Shown piece by piece: positions 25,423 to 34,041 of a stretch of DNA of 64,000 bases. The DNA lies in NCBI RefSeq assembly GCF_001424835.1, contig NZ_LMCQ01000024.1, positions 204,926 through 268,925 of the forward strand, given 5' to 3'. The notes beneath the pieces were generated by a model that was not told where the DNA came from, did no database searches, and saw only the letters and a list, made by a program, of their open reading frames with translations. Position 1 is the stretch's first letter, and every line of letters starts with the position of its first letter. This DNA comes from Variovorax sp. Root318D1. GTDB lineage: Bacteria; Pseudomonadota; Gammaproteobacteria; Burkholderiales; Burkholderiaceae_C. Both the position numbers and the translations under genes were made by a program.

Positions 25423-28002
25423 ATGAGCCGACGCGCTGCCTTGCGGCGTTCCGGCCCGCCCCTGCCTTTGGCCGTGTTGTCGCTGGCGCTGCTGCATGCG
25501 CACGGCGCATTCGCGCAGCAGGCGGGCGGCCTCGATGGTCCGCTCATACTCAAGCGCACGCCGCAACTCACCGAAACGCTTCCGGCCAATGAACGCAGCC
25601 AGCTGCCGAGCCTCATCACCGGCGACAAGCTGTCGGGCCGGCAAGACCTCGAAACCGTGGTCGAAGGCCGCGCCACGCTGCGGCGCGGCGAAGTCGCCAT
25701 CACGGCCGACCGGCTCGAGTACTACCAGCCCGACGACCGCGCCAAGGCGCGCGGCAACGTGCGGGTCAACCAGGCCGGCAACGTGTACGAAGGCCCCGAG
25801 CTCGAGCTCAAGCTCGAGACCTTCGAGGGCTTTTTCAATAACGTGCGCTATTCCTTCCTCGCCAACGGCGGGCACGGCGAGGCGCAGCGCATCGATTTTG
25901 TCGACAGCAACGTCTCGGTGGCCCGCAACGCCACCTACACAACCTGCCGCCGCGAAGACTTTCCGGGCTGGATGCCTGCCTGGCTGCTGACCGCGGCCAC
26001 GATGACCACGGACACCGAGGAAAACGTCGGCGTGGCCACCGATGCGCGGTTGAGTTTCATGGGCATCAGCACGCCGCCGCTTCCCAGCGTGAGCTTTCCG
26101 CTGTCGAACGAGCGCAAGAGCGGCCTGCTGCCGCCGACGATCGGCGTCGACAACACAAACGGCGTCGAGATCGCGCAGCCGTACTACTGGAACATCGCAC
26201 CCAACCGCGACGCCACGTTCACGCCCACGCTGATGAGCAAGCGCGGACTCAACCTGGGCTCGGAATTCCGCTACCTCGAGAAGGACTACAGCGGCAGCAT
26301 CCGCATGGACCTGATGGGCAGCGATCGCCTGGTGGGGCAGCGCTACAACGAGCTGCGCGCCACCCAGCTCCAGCAGCTGGCCAACGGCGAAATCCAGGCC
26401 AAGGACCTGACCGCTGCGCCCGGCAGCAGCAAGCGCTGGGGCATCTGGGCCAATCACCACCAGGAGTTCAACGCCAAGGCGCTGGGCCTGGATTCGCTGT
26501 CGGCCAACATCAACATCAACCGCGTCAGCGACGACGACTATTGGCGCGACTTCACGCGCACGCCCACCTTGGCGCAGCGCCAGCTGTCGAACGAAGCGGC
26601 GCTCAACTGGAGCAAGGGCGACTGGAGCGGCGGGATTCGTGCGCTGCGCTACCAGACGCTGCAATACAGCTTGTCGCCGATCGTCCCGTCCTATGACCGG
26701 ATGCCGCAGATCACGGCCAACTACAACAAGTACGACTGGCACGGCTTTGACGTTTCGCTGAACCTCGACTACACGCGCTTCCGCGTCAACAGCATCCTTT
26801 CGGGCCAGCCTGGTTTCGACATCAACCAGCAGTCGCAGCCCGACGGCGATCGCGCGCTGGCCATTGGCTCGATCAGCCGGCCGTTCATCACGCCGAGTTC
26901 CTTCGTCATTCCCAAGCTGCAGCTGAACACGGCTTCGTACAACTACTATCTGCCGCAGTCGGACGTTCCCAGGCTCACGGTAAACGGGATCCAGTACGTC
27001 AACGGCGTGCCCTACAACCCGAATTCGCTGTACTTCTTTCCGACCTCGAGCAACAGGACGGTACCGACCTTCAGCCTGGACAGCGGCCTGATCTTCGAGC
27101 GCGACGCAAGCTACTTCGGCCGCGCCTTCCGCCAGACGCTGGAGCCGCGCGCGTACTACGTCTACACGCCGTACCGCAACCAGAGCATGCTGCCGAACTA
27201 CGATTCGGCGGCCAACGACTTCAGCTTTGCGACCATCTACACCGAGAACGCGTTCTCGGGCAACGACCGCATCTCTGACACCAACACGCTCACGCTCGGC
27301 GTGACCTCCCGCCTGATCGACCCCGAAACCGGCGTCGAGGCGGCGCGCTTCGGCATTGCGCAGCGGCTGCGCTTCAGCGACCAGAAGGTCACCCTGCCGG
27401 GCGGCACGCCGGTGACCGACCGGGCGAGCGACCTGTTGGTGGGCGCGCAGATCAACTGGACGCCCAAGTGGAGCCTGGACACCGTGGTCCAGTACAACCC
27501 CGACACGCGCAAGTCGGAGCGCTCGGCCATCAGCGCGCGCTACAACCCCGAGCCGTATCACAACCTGAGCGCCGCCTTCCGCTACCAGGCGCCCAGCACC
27601 CCGACCGCCACCGACGGCAACAAATCGTTCGACGTGGGCTGGCAATGGCCGCTCAACGACCTGTGGGGCGACAAGGGCAAGGACCTCGGCCCCGGCAAGG
27701 GCCAGGGTGGCGGACGGTGGTACGCCGTCGGCCGTCTCAACTACAGCCTGCAGGACAAGAAACTCACGGACGGCGTGCTCGGCTTCGAATACGACGGCTG
27801 CTGCTGGATCGGACGCGTGGTGCTCCAGCGCGTCACCACCGGCCAAGTGACCGCAAACACCCGCATCATGTTCCAGCTCGAATTCGTCGGATTTTCCAGC
27901 ATCGGATCGAGTCCTATGCAGGCCCTTAGGCAAAACATCCAGCGCTACCAGCCTCTTCGCCAGCCCACCGAAGGGCCGAGCCGCTTCACCAATTACGACT
28001 GA
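25423..28002 (+). CDS. lptD: LPS-assembly protein LptD
   Basis: An 859-residue outer-membrane beta barrel that inserts lipopolysaccharide in the outer leaflet with LptE. A signal peptide (LAVLSLALLHAHGAFA) leads to the periplasmic OstA/LptA-like jellyroll (about 60-180) and a 26-strand barrel. Conserved cysteines for disulfides are seen in TYTTCRRED and in the C-terminal DGCCWIGRV. ATG at 25423 is chosen over the adjacent TTG. It leads lptD-surA-rsmA; the 234-base divergent region to amgK (25189-25422) must hold both promoters but no clear box was seen. Confidence 0.96.
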   Translation: MSRRAALRRSGPPLPLAVLSLALLHAHGAFAQQAGGLDGPLILKRTPQLTETLPANERSQLPSLITGDKLSGRQDLETVVEGRATLRRGEVAITADRLEYYQPDDRAKARGNVRVNQAGNVYEGPELELKLETFEGFFNNVRYSFLANGGHGEAQRIDFVDSNVSVARNATYTTCRREDFPGWMPAWLLTAATMTTDTEENVGVATDARLSFMGISTPPLPSVSFPLSNERKSGLLPPTIGVDNTNGVEIAQPYYWNIAPNRDATFTPTLMSKRGLNLGSEFRYLEKDYSGSIRMDLMGSDRLVGQRYNELRATQLQQLANGEIQAKDLTAAPGSSKRWGIWANHHQEFNAKALGLDSLSANININRVSDDDYWRDFTRTPTLAQRQLSNEAALNWSKGDWSGGIRALRYQTLQYSLSPIVPSYDRMPQITANYNKYDWHGFDVSLNLDYTRFRVNSILSGQPGFDINQQSQPDGDRALAIGSISRPFITPSSFVIPKLQLNTASYNYYLPQSDVPRLTVNGIQYVNGVPYNPNSLYFFPTSSNRTVPTFSLDSGLIFERDASYFGRAFRQTLEPRAYYVYTPYRNQSMLPNYDSAANDFSFATIYTENAFSGNDRISDTNTLTLGVTSRLIDPETGVEAARFGIAQRLRFSDQKVTLPGGTPVTDRASDLLVGAQINWTPKWSLDTVVQYNPDTRKSERSAISARYNPEPYHNLSAAFRYQAPSTPTATDGNKSFDVGWQWPLNDLWGDKGKDLGPGKGQGGGRWYAVGRLNYSLQDKKLTDGVLGFEYDGCCWIGRVVLQRVTTGQVTANTRIMFQLEFVGFSSIGSSPMQALRQNIQRYQPLRQPTEGPSRFTNYD

Positions 28003-28019
28003 GACGATTGAGCAACGCC

Positions 28020-29429
28020 ATGAAACACATCCGTTCCATCCTTACCTTGAGCTGCCTCGCGGCGCTGGCCGCATCGTCGGGCGCGCAGGGCCTGCGTCCC
28101 GGTGGCGGCAGCGGCATCACGGACATCATGCGCGCCGGACCGCGCCTTGCTCCCCCCGTTGCACGACCCGCACCTTCTACCGCCGCGCCGGTGCAGCGCT
28201 CGGCCGAATACATCGTCGCCCTGGTCAACTCCGAACCCATCACCAACACCGAGGTGCAGTCGCGCGTGACGCGGCTGATCCGAGAAAACGACGAGGCCGA
28301 GCGCGTTCCCCGCGCCGAGCTCACCCGCATGGTGCTCGAGCGCCTGATCTCCGAGCGTGCCCAGCTCCAGCTGGCCAAGGAAAACGGCATCAAGGTGGAC
28401 GACGTTGCCATCGACCAGGCCGAGCAGACCGTGGCGCGGCAGAACCAGGTCACGGTTGAAGAACTGCGCCGCCGTGTGGTGGCCGAGGGCATCTCGCCGC
28501 GCGAATTCCGCAACGACCTGCGCGACCAGCTGCTGCTCACGCGCCTGCGCGACCGCGAGGTCGAATCGAAGGTCAAGATCAGCGACTCCGAAGCCGACGA
28601 ATACCTGCGCGACCAGCGAAACTCCCCCACCAAGGCCGCGTCGCTGCAAAACATCAACCTCGCGCACCTGCTGGTCGCCGTGCCCGAGAACGCGACTCCG
28701 GCGCAGGTCGCCACCTTGCAGCAGCGGGCTCAAAGCCTGGCGCAGCGCGCCCGTTCGGGCGAAGACTTTGCCAAGCTGGTGCAGGAAAACTCCGATTCGC
28801 CCGACCGCGCCAACGGCGGCGCAGTCGGCATGCGCACCGCGGACCGCTATCCCTCGCTGTTCGTCGAAGCCACGCAGTCGACAGCAGTCAACGGCATTGC
28901 AGGGCCGATTCGCTCGGGCGCCGGCTTCCACGTGCTGAAGGTGCTGGCCAAGTCGCAGCTCGGCGCCACCGATGCCACCGTCACCCAGACGCAGGTCCGC
29001 CACATCCTGCTGCTCAACGATCCCAAGCGCCCCACTGCCCAGGCCGTGGCGCAGCTCGCCGAATTCAAGCGACGCGTGCAAGCCGGTACGGCCGATTTCG
29101 CCGGCCTTGCGCGCGACAACTCGCAGGACGCGAGCGCCAAGGAAGGCGGCGACCTGGGCTGGTCGCGTCCGGGGCAGTTCGTCCCCGAGTTCGAGGAAGC
29201 CATGGACCGGCTCGCGCCGGGCCAGATCAGCGACCCCGTCGTGTCGCGCTTCGGCGTCCACCTGATCCAGGTGGTCGGCCGGCGCGAGTCCAAGCTCACC
29301 CAGGCCGAGCAGCGCGAAGCTGCGCGCGCGGTACTGCGCGATCAGCGGGTTGAAGAGGCCTTCACCACCTGGGTGCAGGAAGTGCGCGCGCGCGCCTACG
29401 TCGAATACCGCGAGCCACCCCAGTCCTGA
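28020..29429 (+). CDS. surA: periplasmic chaperone/peptidyl-prolyl isomerase SurA
   Basis: A 469-residue periplasmic chaperone for outer-membrane barrels such as LptD. A signal peptide (MKHIRSILTLSCLAALAASSGA) precedes the SurA N-terminal domain (about 60-170), two parvulin domains (about 210-310 and 325-425; LLVAVPENATPAQ and VRHILLLNDPKRP begin them) and a short C-terminal helix. A TTG at 28008 is an alternative start but the ATG gives the cleaner signal peptide. It is 17 bases after lptD and overlaps rsmA by one base (TGATG). pdxA, which separates surA and rsmA in E. coli, is absent. Confidence 0.95.
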   Translation: MKHIRSILTLSCLAALAASSGAQGLRPGGGSGITDIMRAGPRLAPPVARPAPSTAAPVQRSAEYIVALVNSEPITNTEVQSRVTRLIRENDEAERVPRAELTRMVLERLISERAQLQLAKENGIKVDDVAIDQAEQTVARQNQVTVEELRRRVVAEGISPREFRNDLRDQLLLTRLRDREVESKVKISDSEADEYLRDQRNSPTKAASLQNINLAHLLVAVPENATPAQVATLQQRAQSLAQRARSGEDFAKLVQENSDSPDRANGGAVGMRTADRYPSLFVEATQSTAVNGIAGPIRSGAGFHVLKVLAKSQLGATDATVTQTQVRHILLLNDPKRPTAQAVAQLAEFKRRVQAGTADFAGLARDNSQDASAKEGGDLGWSRPGQFVPEFEEAMDRLAPGQISDPVVSRFGVHLIQVVGRRESKLTQAEQREAARAVLRDQRVEEAFTTWVQEVRARAYVEYREPPQS

Positions 29430-30199
29430 TGGCCCATATCGCCAGGAAACGCTTCGGGCAGCACTTCCTGTCCGACGGGGGCATCATCGATGCGATCGTG
29501 GACGAGATCGCCCCGCAGCCTGGCAACGCCATGGTCGAGATCGGTCCGGGGCTGGCGGCGCTCACGCAGCCGCTGGTCGAGCGGCTCGGGCGCCTGACCG
29601 TCATCGAGCTTGACCGCGACCTGGCCAAGCGGCTGCGCGACCATCCGCAGCTCGACGTCATCGAGTCGGACGTGCTCAAGGTCGATTTCGCCGAGCTCGC
29701 CGCCAGGTTTTCGGCCCCGCTGCGGGTGGTGGGCAACCTGCCCTACAACATCTCCACACCCATCCTGTTCCATCTGCTGGGCTTTGCGCACCTGATTGCC
29801 GACCAGCATTTCATGTTGCAGAAGGAAGTGATCGACCGCATGGTCGCCAGGCCCGCGACTTCCGACTACAGCCGCCTGAGCGTGATGCTGCAGTGGCGCT
29901 ACGAAATGGAAAACGTGCTGTTCGTGCCGCCCGAGAGCTTCGACCCCCCGCCGCGCGTCGACAGCGCCGTGGTGCGGATGGTGCCGCTGGCCCAACCGCC
30001 GGCCGTCGATGCCGCCCGCCTCGGCGAGATCGTGCAGGTCGCCTTCAGCCAGCGCCGCAAGATCATGCGGCACACCTTGGGCAAGTGGCTGGACGAGCAC
30101 GGCTTCGCCGGCCAGTTCGATGCCCAGCGCAGGGCCGAGGAAGTGCCGGTGGCCGAGTACGTCGCCTTGGCCCAGGCCGTTCCCCCCGAGCCCAAATAG
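29429..30199 (+). CDS. rsmA: 16S rRNA (adenine(1518)-N(6)/adenine(1519)-N(6))-dimethyltransferase
   Basis: A 256-residue RsmA/KsgA enzyme that dimethylates two adenines in the 3' helix of 16S rRNA late in small-subunit assembly. It starts with RKRFGQHFLSDG, has the SAM-binding motif VEIGPGLAALTQPL, the catalytic NLPYNIS (motif IV) and the C-terminal FSQRRKIMRHTL block. It is the last gene of the lptD-surA-rsmA unit and is followed at once by a terminator. Confidence 0.97.
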   Translation: MAHIARKRFGQHFLSDGGIIDAIVDEIAPQPGNAMVEIGPGLAALTQPLVERLGRLTVIELDRDLAKRLRDHPQLDVIESDVLKVDFAELAARFSAPLRVVGNLPYNISTPILFHLLGFAHLIADQHFMLQKEVIDRMVARPATSDYSRLSVMLQWRYEMENVLFVPPESFDPPPRVDSAVVRMVPLAQPPAVDAARLGEIVQVAFSQRRKIMRHTLGKWLDEHGFAGQFDAQRRAEEVPVAEYVALAQAVPPEPK

Positions 30200-30200
30200 A

Positions 30201-30227
30201 AAAAGCCCGTCGAAACGGGCTTTTTTG
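30201..30227. terminator. bidirectional terminator after rsmA
   Basis: AAAAGCCCGT (30201-30210) pairs with ACGGGCTTTT (30215-30224) around CGAA, followed by TTT. The mirrored A run gives a T tract on the minus strand, so it can also end the convergent RNase-barstar transcript. Confidence 0.92.
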
Positions 30228-30245
30228 TTGGCGCTTGGGCGAGCC

Positions 30246-30488
30246 TTAAGCTGCGGCTAGCCAGTAGCCCGCGTTGAAGGGGCTGCTCATGCGCAATGCG
30301 AGCGGCGAGACGTCGACCAGTTTATCGGTCGGCATTTTTTCGCCTTCCGGCTCAGTGCCGGTTGCCGCGGCAGCTGTGCCGCCGTTGATTTCGATGCCAT
30401 CGAGTGCTGCGCCGTTCGGCTGAGCCTCGTTCGCCCGTTCTGCTTGGCTGGTGTGTGCAGAACGGGCTACAGAAAAGAATAGAAGCAC
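30246..30488 (-). CDS. possible small protein downstream of barstar
   Basis: An 80-residue open frame that begins within the last codons of the barstar gene and ends 18 bases before the shared terminator. It contains a Gly/Ala/Thr-rich middle and ends SSPFNAGYWLAAA. I do not recognise it and see no clear ribosome-binding site. Its position in the RNase-barstar transcript is the only argument in favour; it may be an untranslated tail. Confidence 0.3.
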   Translation of the reverse strand: MLLFFSVARSAHTSQAERANEAQPNGAALDGIEINGGTAAAATGTEPEGEKMPTDKLVDVSPLALRMSSPFNAGYWLAAA

Positions 30489-30946
30489 CGGAACGGGACT
30501 TTTCGGTCCCCCCAGTAGTCGGAGGCGTCGCGGAAGATGTCGAGCAGTTGCTCGCGCGCTTCCTTGTCGAACTTGGCGTTGGCCGGGATCTGCTCGAGCA
30601 CGATCACAAAGCCGGGCTGCGGGCCCGATTTATGCAATGGGTCGGTCATGCAGTCGTACAGCGCGTCAAAATTCTTGCCGAAGTGCGCCGGAAAGGTGAA
30701 CTGCTGGGCAATCAGGTCGAGAACGTCCTGCTTGGTCTGGGCGTTGCCCAGATTGGCGTACAGGAAATGCTGGCCCGCGGCGTTCGCGGCTTCCTGCAGG
30801 TCGTTCACGCGGAACGCACGAATCGACTGCACGATGTTCGGGCGTACGGCACGAAGGGATAGTGTCATCTCCGCTGGTCTTTCCATAGTCATCATCATTT
30901 CTTCGGGCCGCTTCGGGGCGCCGCTCAAGTCGTTGTCATCGCTCAT
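30467..30946 (-). CDS. barstar family ribonuclease inhibitor
   Basis: A 159-residue protein whose C-terminal two thirds match barstar: FPAHFGKNFDALYDCMTD corresponds to the inhibitory helix that plugs the RNase active site, followed by a strand rich in hydrophobics (PGFVIVLEQIP). The first 45 residues are an extension not found in classical 90-residue barstars. The start overlaps the stop of the RNase gene by four bases (ATGA), so enzyme and inhibitor are coupled, with the cytoplasmic inhibitor guarding against unsecreted enzyme. Confidence 0.9.
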   Translation of the reverse strand: MSDDNDLSGAPKRPEEMMMTMERPAEMTLSLRAVRPNIVQSIRAFRVNDLQEAANAAGQHFLYANLGNAQTKQDVLDLIAQQFTFPAHFGKNFDALYDCMTDPLHKSGPQPGFVIVLEQIPANAKFDKEAREQLLDIFRDASDYWGDRKVPFRCFYSFL

Positions 30947-31353
30947 GGTGCAATCCGTCTGAAACTCGCGTAGTGGTCTGCCGTGTACCAGCAGGCCTCG
31001 GGTGTTGTGCGCTGTTCACCGCCGCAGACAATGCGACGCGCCCCTCGGTCCCGCGAGCCGGGCGTTGCCACCGTGTACTCGCGGTAATGACCGCGCCGCG
31101 CTTGCGGCAAGAGACGCTCGCGATTGCCAAATACCGTGCCGTCCTTTTCATATTGGAAGGGGCCGCCACTCAGAATGGCTTTGTAGGTTCGCTGGCCCTG
31201 AGCCGGTAGTTCGGCCAGTGCAATCGAATCCTGGGCGGGCTTTCCGGTGCCAAACCAATCGCGGGCTTCGGCCCCCGTCGCCAACGCCGCCAGCAAAAAG
31301 CCGGTGAGCGCAAACTTAGTGACTGAGGACGTGATCGAGGCGTAAGCCGCCAT
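30943..31353 (-). CDS. secreted barnase-like guanyl-specific ribonuclease (N1/T1 family)
   Basis: A 136-residue protein with a signal peptide (KFALTGFLLAALATGAEA) and a barnase-type RNase domain. Counterparts of the barnase active site are visible: GNRERLLPQ for the Asn-Arg-Glu loop, YREYTV with the general base Glu, the RDRGARR arginines, and ADHYASF with the general acid His. It should be active, exported and guanine-preferring. It lacks a recognisable polymorphic-toxin delivery domain, so it may serve nutrient scavenging or competition. Start 31353 gives the complete signal peptide. Confidence 0.88.
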   Translation of the reverse strand: MAAYASITSSVTKFALTGFLLAALATGAEARDWFGTGKPAQDSIALAELPAQGQRTYKAILSGGPFQYEKDGTVFGNRERLLPQARRGHYREYTVATPGSRDRGARRIVCGGEQRTTPEACWYTADHYASFRRIAP

Positions 31354-31490
31354 GGGGCACCACAAGAAAAGAGCGGGTTCCGAATTGGCGATCAACCCTG
31401 GGGTTAACCCGCAAATTCAAGCCCGCGAGTGTGCACCACGCTGACGAAAATAGCAAGCGACTGCCCAAAGATTGAGCAGTGCATGGGACG

Positions 31491-31522
31491 GAGAGTGGCG
31501 CCCAAAGTGGGCGACCACTCTC
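31491..31522 (-). other. stem-loop downstream of maeB
   Basis: GAGAGTGG (31491-31498) pairs with CCACTCTC (31515-31522), and inner GCCC (31500-31503) with GGGC (31509-31512). It lies just after the malic enzyme stop in that gene's direction, but the T run precedes the stem rather than following it, so it is not a classical terminator. It may mark a protected 3' end. Confidence 0.5.
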
Positions 31523-31532
31523 GAAAAAAGGC

Positions 31533-33875
31533 TTATCGCTCAGCGTTTGCGTCAGCGACTGTCAAGGCCGTCATGTTCACGATGCGCCGAACAGTTGCGC
31601 TGGCCGTGAGAATATGCACAGGTTTGGCCGCGCCGAGCAGCACCGGGCCGATCGCAATATTTCCGCCTGCCGCAGTTTTGAGCAGGTTGTAAGAAATATT
31701 GGCTGCGTCGATGTTCGGGAAAACCAGCAGATTGGCGTTGCCCGCCAGCGCGCTGTGCGGCATGACGATCGCGCGCTGCTTGCTGTCGAGCGCCACGTCG
31801 CCGTGCATTTCGCCGTCCACCTCGAGCCAGGGCGCCTGCACACGCAGCAGGTCCAGCGTCTTGCGCATCTTGATGGCGCTGGGTTCGTTGCTGGTGCCGA
31901 AGTTGGAGTGCGACAGCAGCGCGGCCTTGGGCTTGAGGCCGAAGCGCATCATTTCCTCGGCCGCCATGGTCGTGATCTCGGCCAGTTCCTCGGGCGACGG
32001 GTCGTAGTTGACGTGCGTGTCGACCAGGAACACCTGGCGATCGGGCAGCAAAAGTCCGTTCATGCAGGCGTACACCGGCACGTCCTGCGGAGTGCTCTCG
32101 CAGCCGCCCGGGCGCTTGCCGATCACCTGATCGATGTAGTGCAGGTGGATCAGCGTGGTGCCCCAGGTGCCGCAGATCATGCCGTCGACCTCGTCCTTGT
32201 GCAGCAGCATGGCGCCGATCAGCGTCAGGCGGCGGCGCATCTCGATCTTGGCGGTTTGCACCGTCTGGCCCTTGCGCTCGGTCATGCGGTGGTAGGTCTG
32301 CCAGAAGTCGCGATAGCGGTGGTCTTGCTCGACGTTGACGATGTCGTAGTCGAGCTCTTCCTTCAGCCGCAGGCCGAACTTCTCGATGCGCTGAGCAATG
32401 ATGGCCGGGCGGCCGATCAGCGTGGGGCGGGCAATGCCTTCGTCCACCACGATCTGGGCCGCGCGCAGGACGCGTTCTTCCTCGCCCTCGCAATATGCCA
32501 CGCGCTTCTTCTGCGCGCGCTTGGCGGCGTCGAAGATCGGCTTCATCGTGGTGCCCGAGGCGTAGACGAAGCTCTGCAGGCGGTCGCGGTAGGCGTCCAT
32601 GTCCTTGATGGGGCGCGACGCCACGCCGCTTTCCTCGGCGGCCTTGGCCACCGCGGGTGCGATCTTCATCATCAAACGCGGATCGAAGGGCTTCGGAATC
32701 AGGTATTCCGGCCCGAAAGACAGCTTTTCGCCGACGTAGGCGGCAGCAACGCGCTCGCTCTGCTCAGCCTGGGCGAGGTCGGCAATGGCGCGAACCGCGG
32801 CAATTTCCATCTCGTCGGTGATCGTGGTGGCGCCCGAATCGAGCGCACCGCGGAAGATGTAGGGGAAGCACAGGACGTTGTTGACCTGGTTCGGGTAGTC
32901 GGTCCGGCCCGTGGCCATGATCACGTCGGGGCGCACGGCGTGCGCGTCTTCAGGCGCAATTTCCGGGTTCGGATTGGCCAGTGCGAAGATCACCGGGCGC
33001 GGCGCCATCTTGGCCACCATGGCGGGCTTGAGCACGCCGCCAGCCGAAAGGCCCAGGAACACGTCGGCGCCCTCGATCACCTCGGCCAGCGTGCGGGCCG
33101 TGGTTTTCTGCATGTACTGGCGCTTGTCGTCGTCCATGAGCTCTTCGCGGCCTTCGTAGACCACACCGGCTAGGTCGGTCACGAACACGTTTTCGCGTTT
33201 CAGGCCCACCTTGAGCAGCAGGTTCAGGCAGGCCAGCGCCGCGGCGCCCGCGCCCGAGGTGACCAGCTTGACCTCGCCGATGTCCTTGCCCGCGACCTTG
33301 AGGCCATTGAGCATGGCCGCCGCCACGGTGATGGCCGTTCCGTGCTGGTCATCGTGGAACACCGGGATCTTCATGCGCTTGCGCAGCTCGCGCTCGACGT
33401 AGAAGCAGTCGGGGGCCTTGATGTCCTCGAGGTTGATGGCGCCGAAGGTTGGCTCCAGCGCGGCGATGATCTCGACCAGCTTGGCTGGGTCTTTTTCGTC
33501 GATCTCGATGTCGAACACATCGACACCGGCAAACTTCTTGAAGAGAACGCCCTTGCCTTCCATCACCGGCTTGGACGCCAGCGCGCCGATGTCGCCCAGG
33601 CCGAGCACCGCGGTGCCGTTGGTGATCACCGCCACCAGGTTGCCGCGCGCCGTGTACTTGAAGGCGTTGGCCGGGTCCTTGACGATTTCTTCACAGGGCG
33701 CGGCCACGCCGGGCGAATAGGCTAGCGACAGGTCGCGCTGGTTGACCATCTGCTTGGTCGCGGCGATGGCAATCTTGCCCGGCACCGGAAGCTCGTGGTA
33801 CTCGAGGGCGGCGCGACGCAGTTCGGCGCGCTTGTCTTCGGGCGTAGGGGTCGATGAGGTCGTCAAATCGGACAT
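31533..33875 (-). CDS. maeB: NADP-dependent malic enzyme, MaeB type with phosphotransacetylase-like domain
   Basis: A 780-residue bimodular enzyme. The N-terminal malic enzyme part (about 1-430) oxidatively decarboxylates malate to pyruvate with NADP+; motifs include SLAYSPGVAAPC, HDDQHGTAI and the nucleotide site VTSGAGAAALAC. The C-terminal part (about 440-780) is a phosphotransacetylase-like domain (PTA_PTB) that in relatives is regulatory, binding acetyl-CoA. Start 33875 has AGGAG nine bases upstream; longer readings to 33977 lack support. It is divergent from the SPFH gene. Confidence 0.95.
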   Translation of the reverse strand: MSDLTTSSTPTPEDKRAELRRAALEYHELPVPGKIAIAATKQMVNQRDLSLAYSPGVAAPCEEIVKDPANAFKYTARGNLVAVITNGTAVLGLGDIGALASKPVMEGKGVLFKKFAGVDVFDIEIDEKDPAKLVEIIAALEPTFGAINLEDIKAPDCFYVERELRKRMKIPVFHDDQHGTAITVAAAMLNGLKVAGKDIGEVKLVTSGAGAAALACLNLLLKVGLKRENVFVTDLAGVVYEGREELMDDDKRQYMQKTTARTLAEVIEGADVFLGLSAGGVLKPAMVAKMAPRPVIFALANPNPEIAPEDAHAVRPDVIMATGRTDYPNQVNNVLCFPYIFRGALDSGATTITDEMEIAAVRAIADLAQAEQSERVAAAYVGEKLSFGPEYLIPKPFDPRLMMKIAPAVAKAAEESGVASRPIKDMDAYRDRLQSFVYASGTTMKPIFDAAKRAQKKRVAYCEGEEERVLRAAQIVVDEGIARPTLIGRPAIIAQRIEKFGLRLKEELDYDIVNVEQDHRYRDFWQTYHRMTERKGQTVQTAKIEMRRRLTLIGAMLLHKDEVDGMICGTWGTTLIHLHYIDQVIGKRPGGCESTPQDVPVYACMNGLLLPDRQVFLVDTHVNYDPSPEELAEITTMAAEEMMRFGLKPKAALLSHSNFGTSNEPSAIKMRKTLDLLRVQAPWLEVDGEMHGDVALDSKQRAIVMPHSALAGNANLLVFPNIDAANISYNLLKTAAGGNIAIGPVLLGAAKPVHILTASATVRRIVNMTALTVADANAER

Positions 33876-34041
33876 GGGCCGTTGCTCCTGGTGGCGCTTC
33901 TTCTGGGGGCGCCGATTGTAGACCTCGGCCAAGGGCGTCATAGGCCACATGGCGGAGATGCGCCTTGCCAAAAGCACGAAGGCCCGTCAAGACGATGTGG
34001 CAATATGTACTCTTCCGGAAAAAAATATACGAGGAGCGGCC

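Noticed and set aside
25342..27933. An 863-codon minus-strand frame across lptD
   Set aside because: Antisense shadow of lptD with Val/Arg/Gln-rich low-quality sequence.
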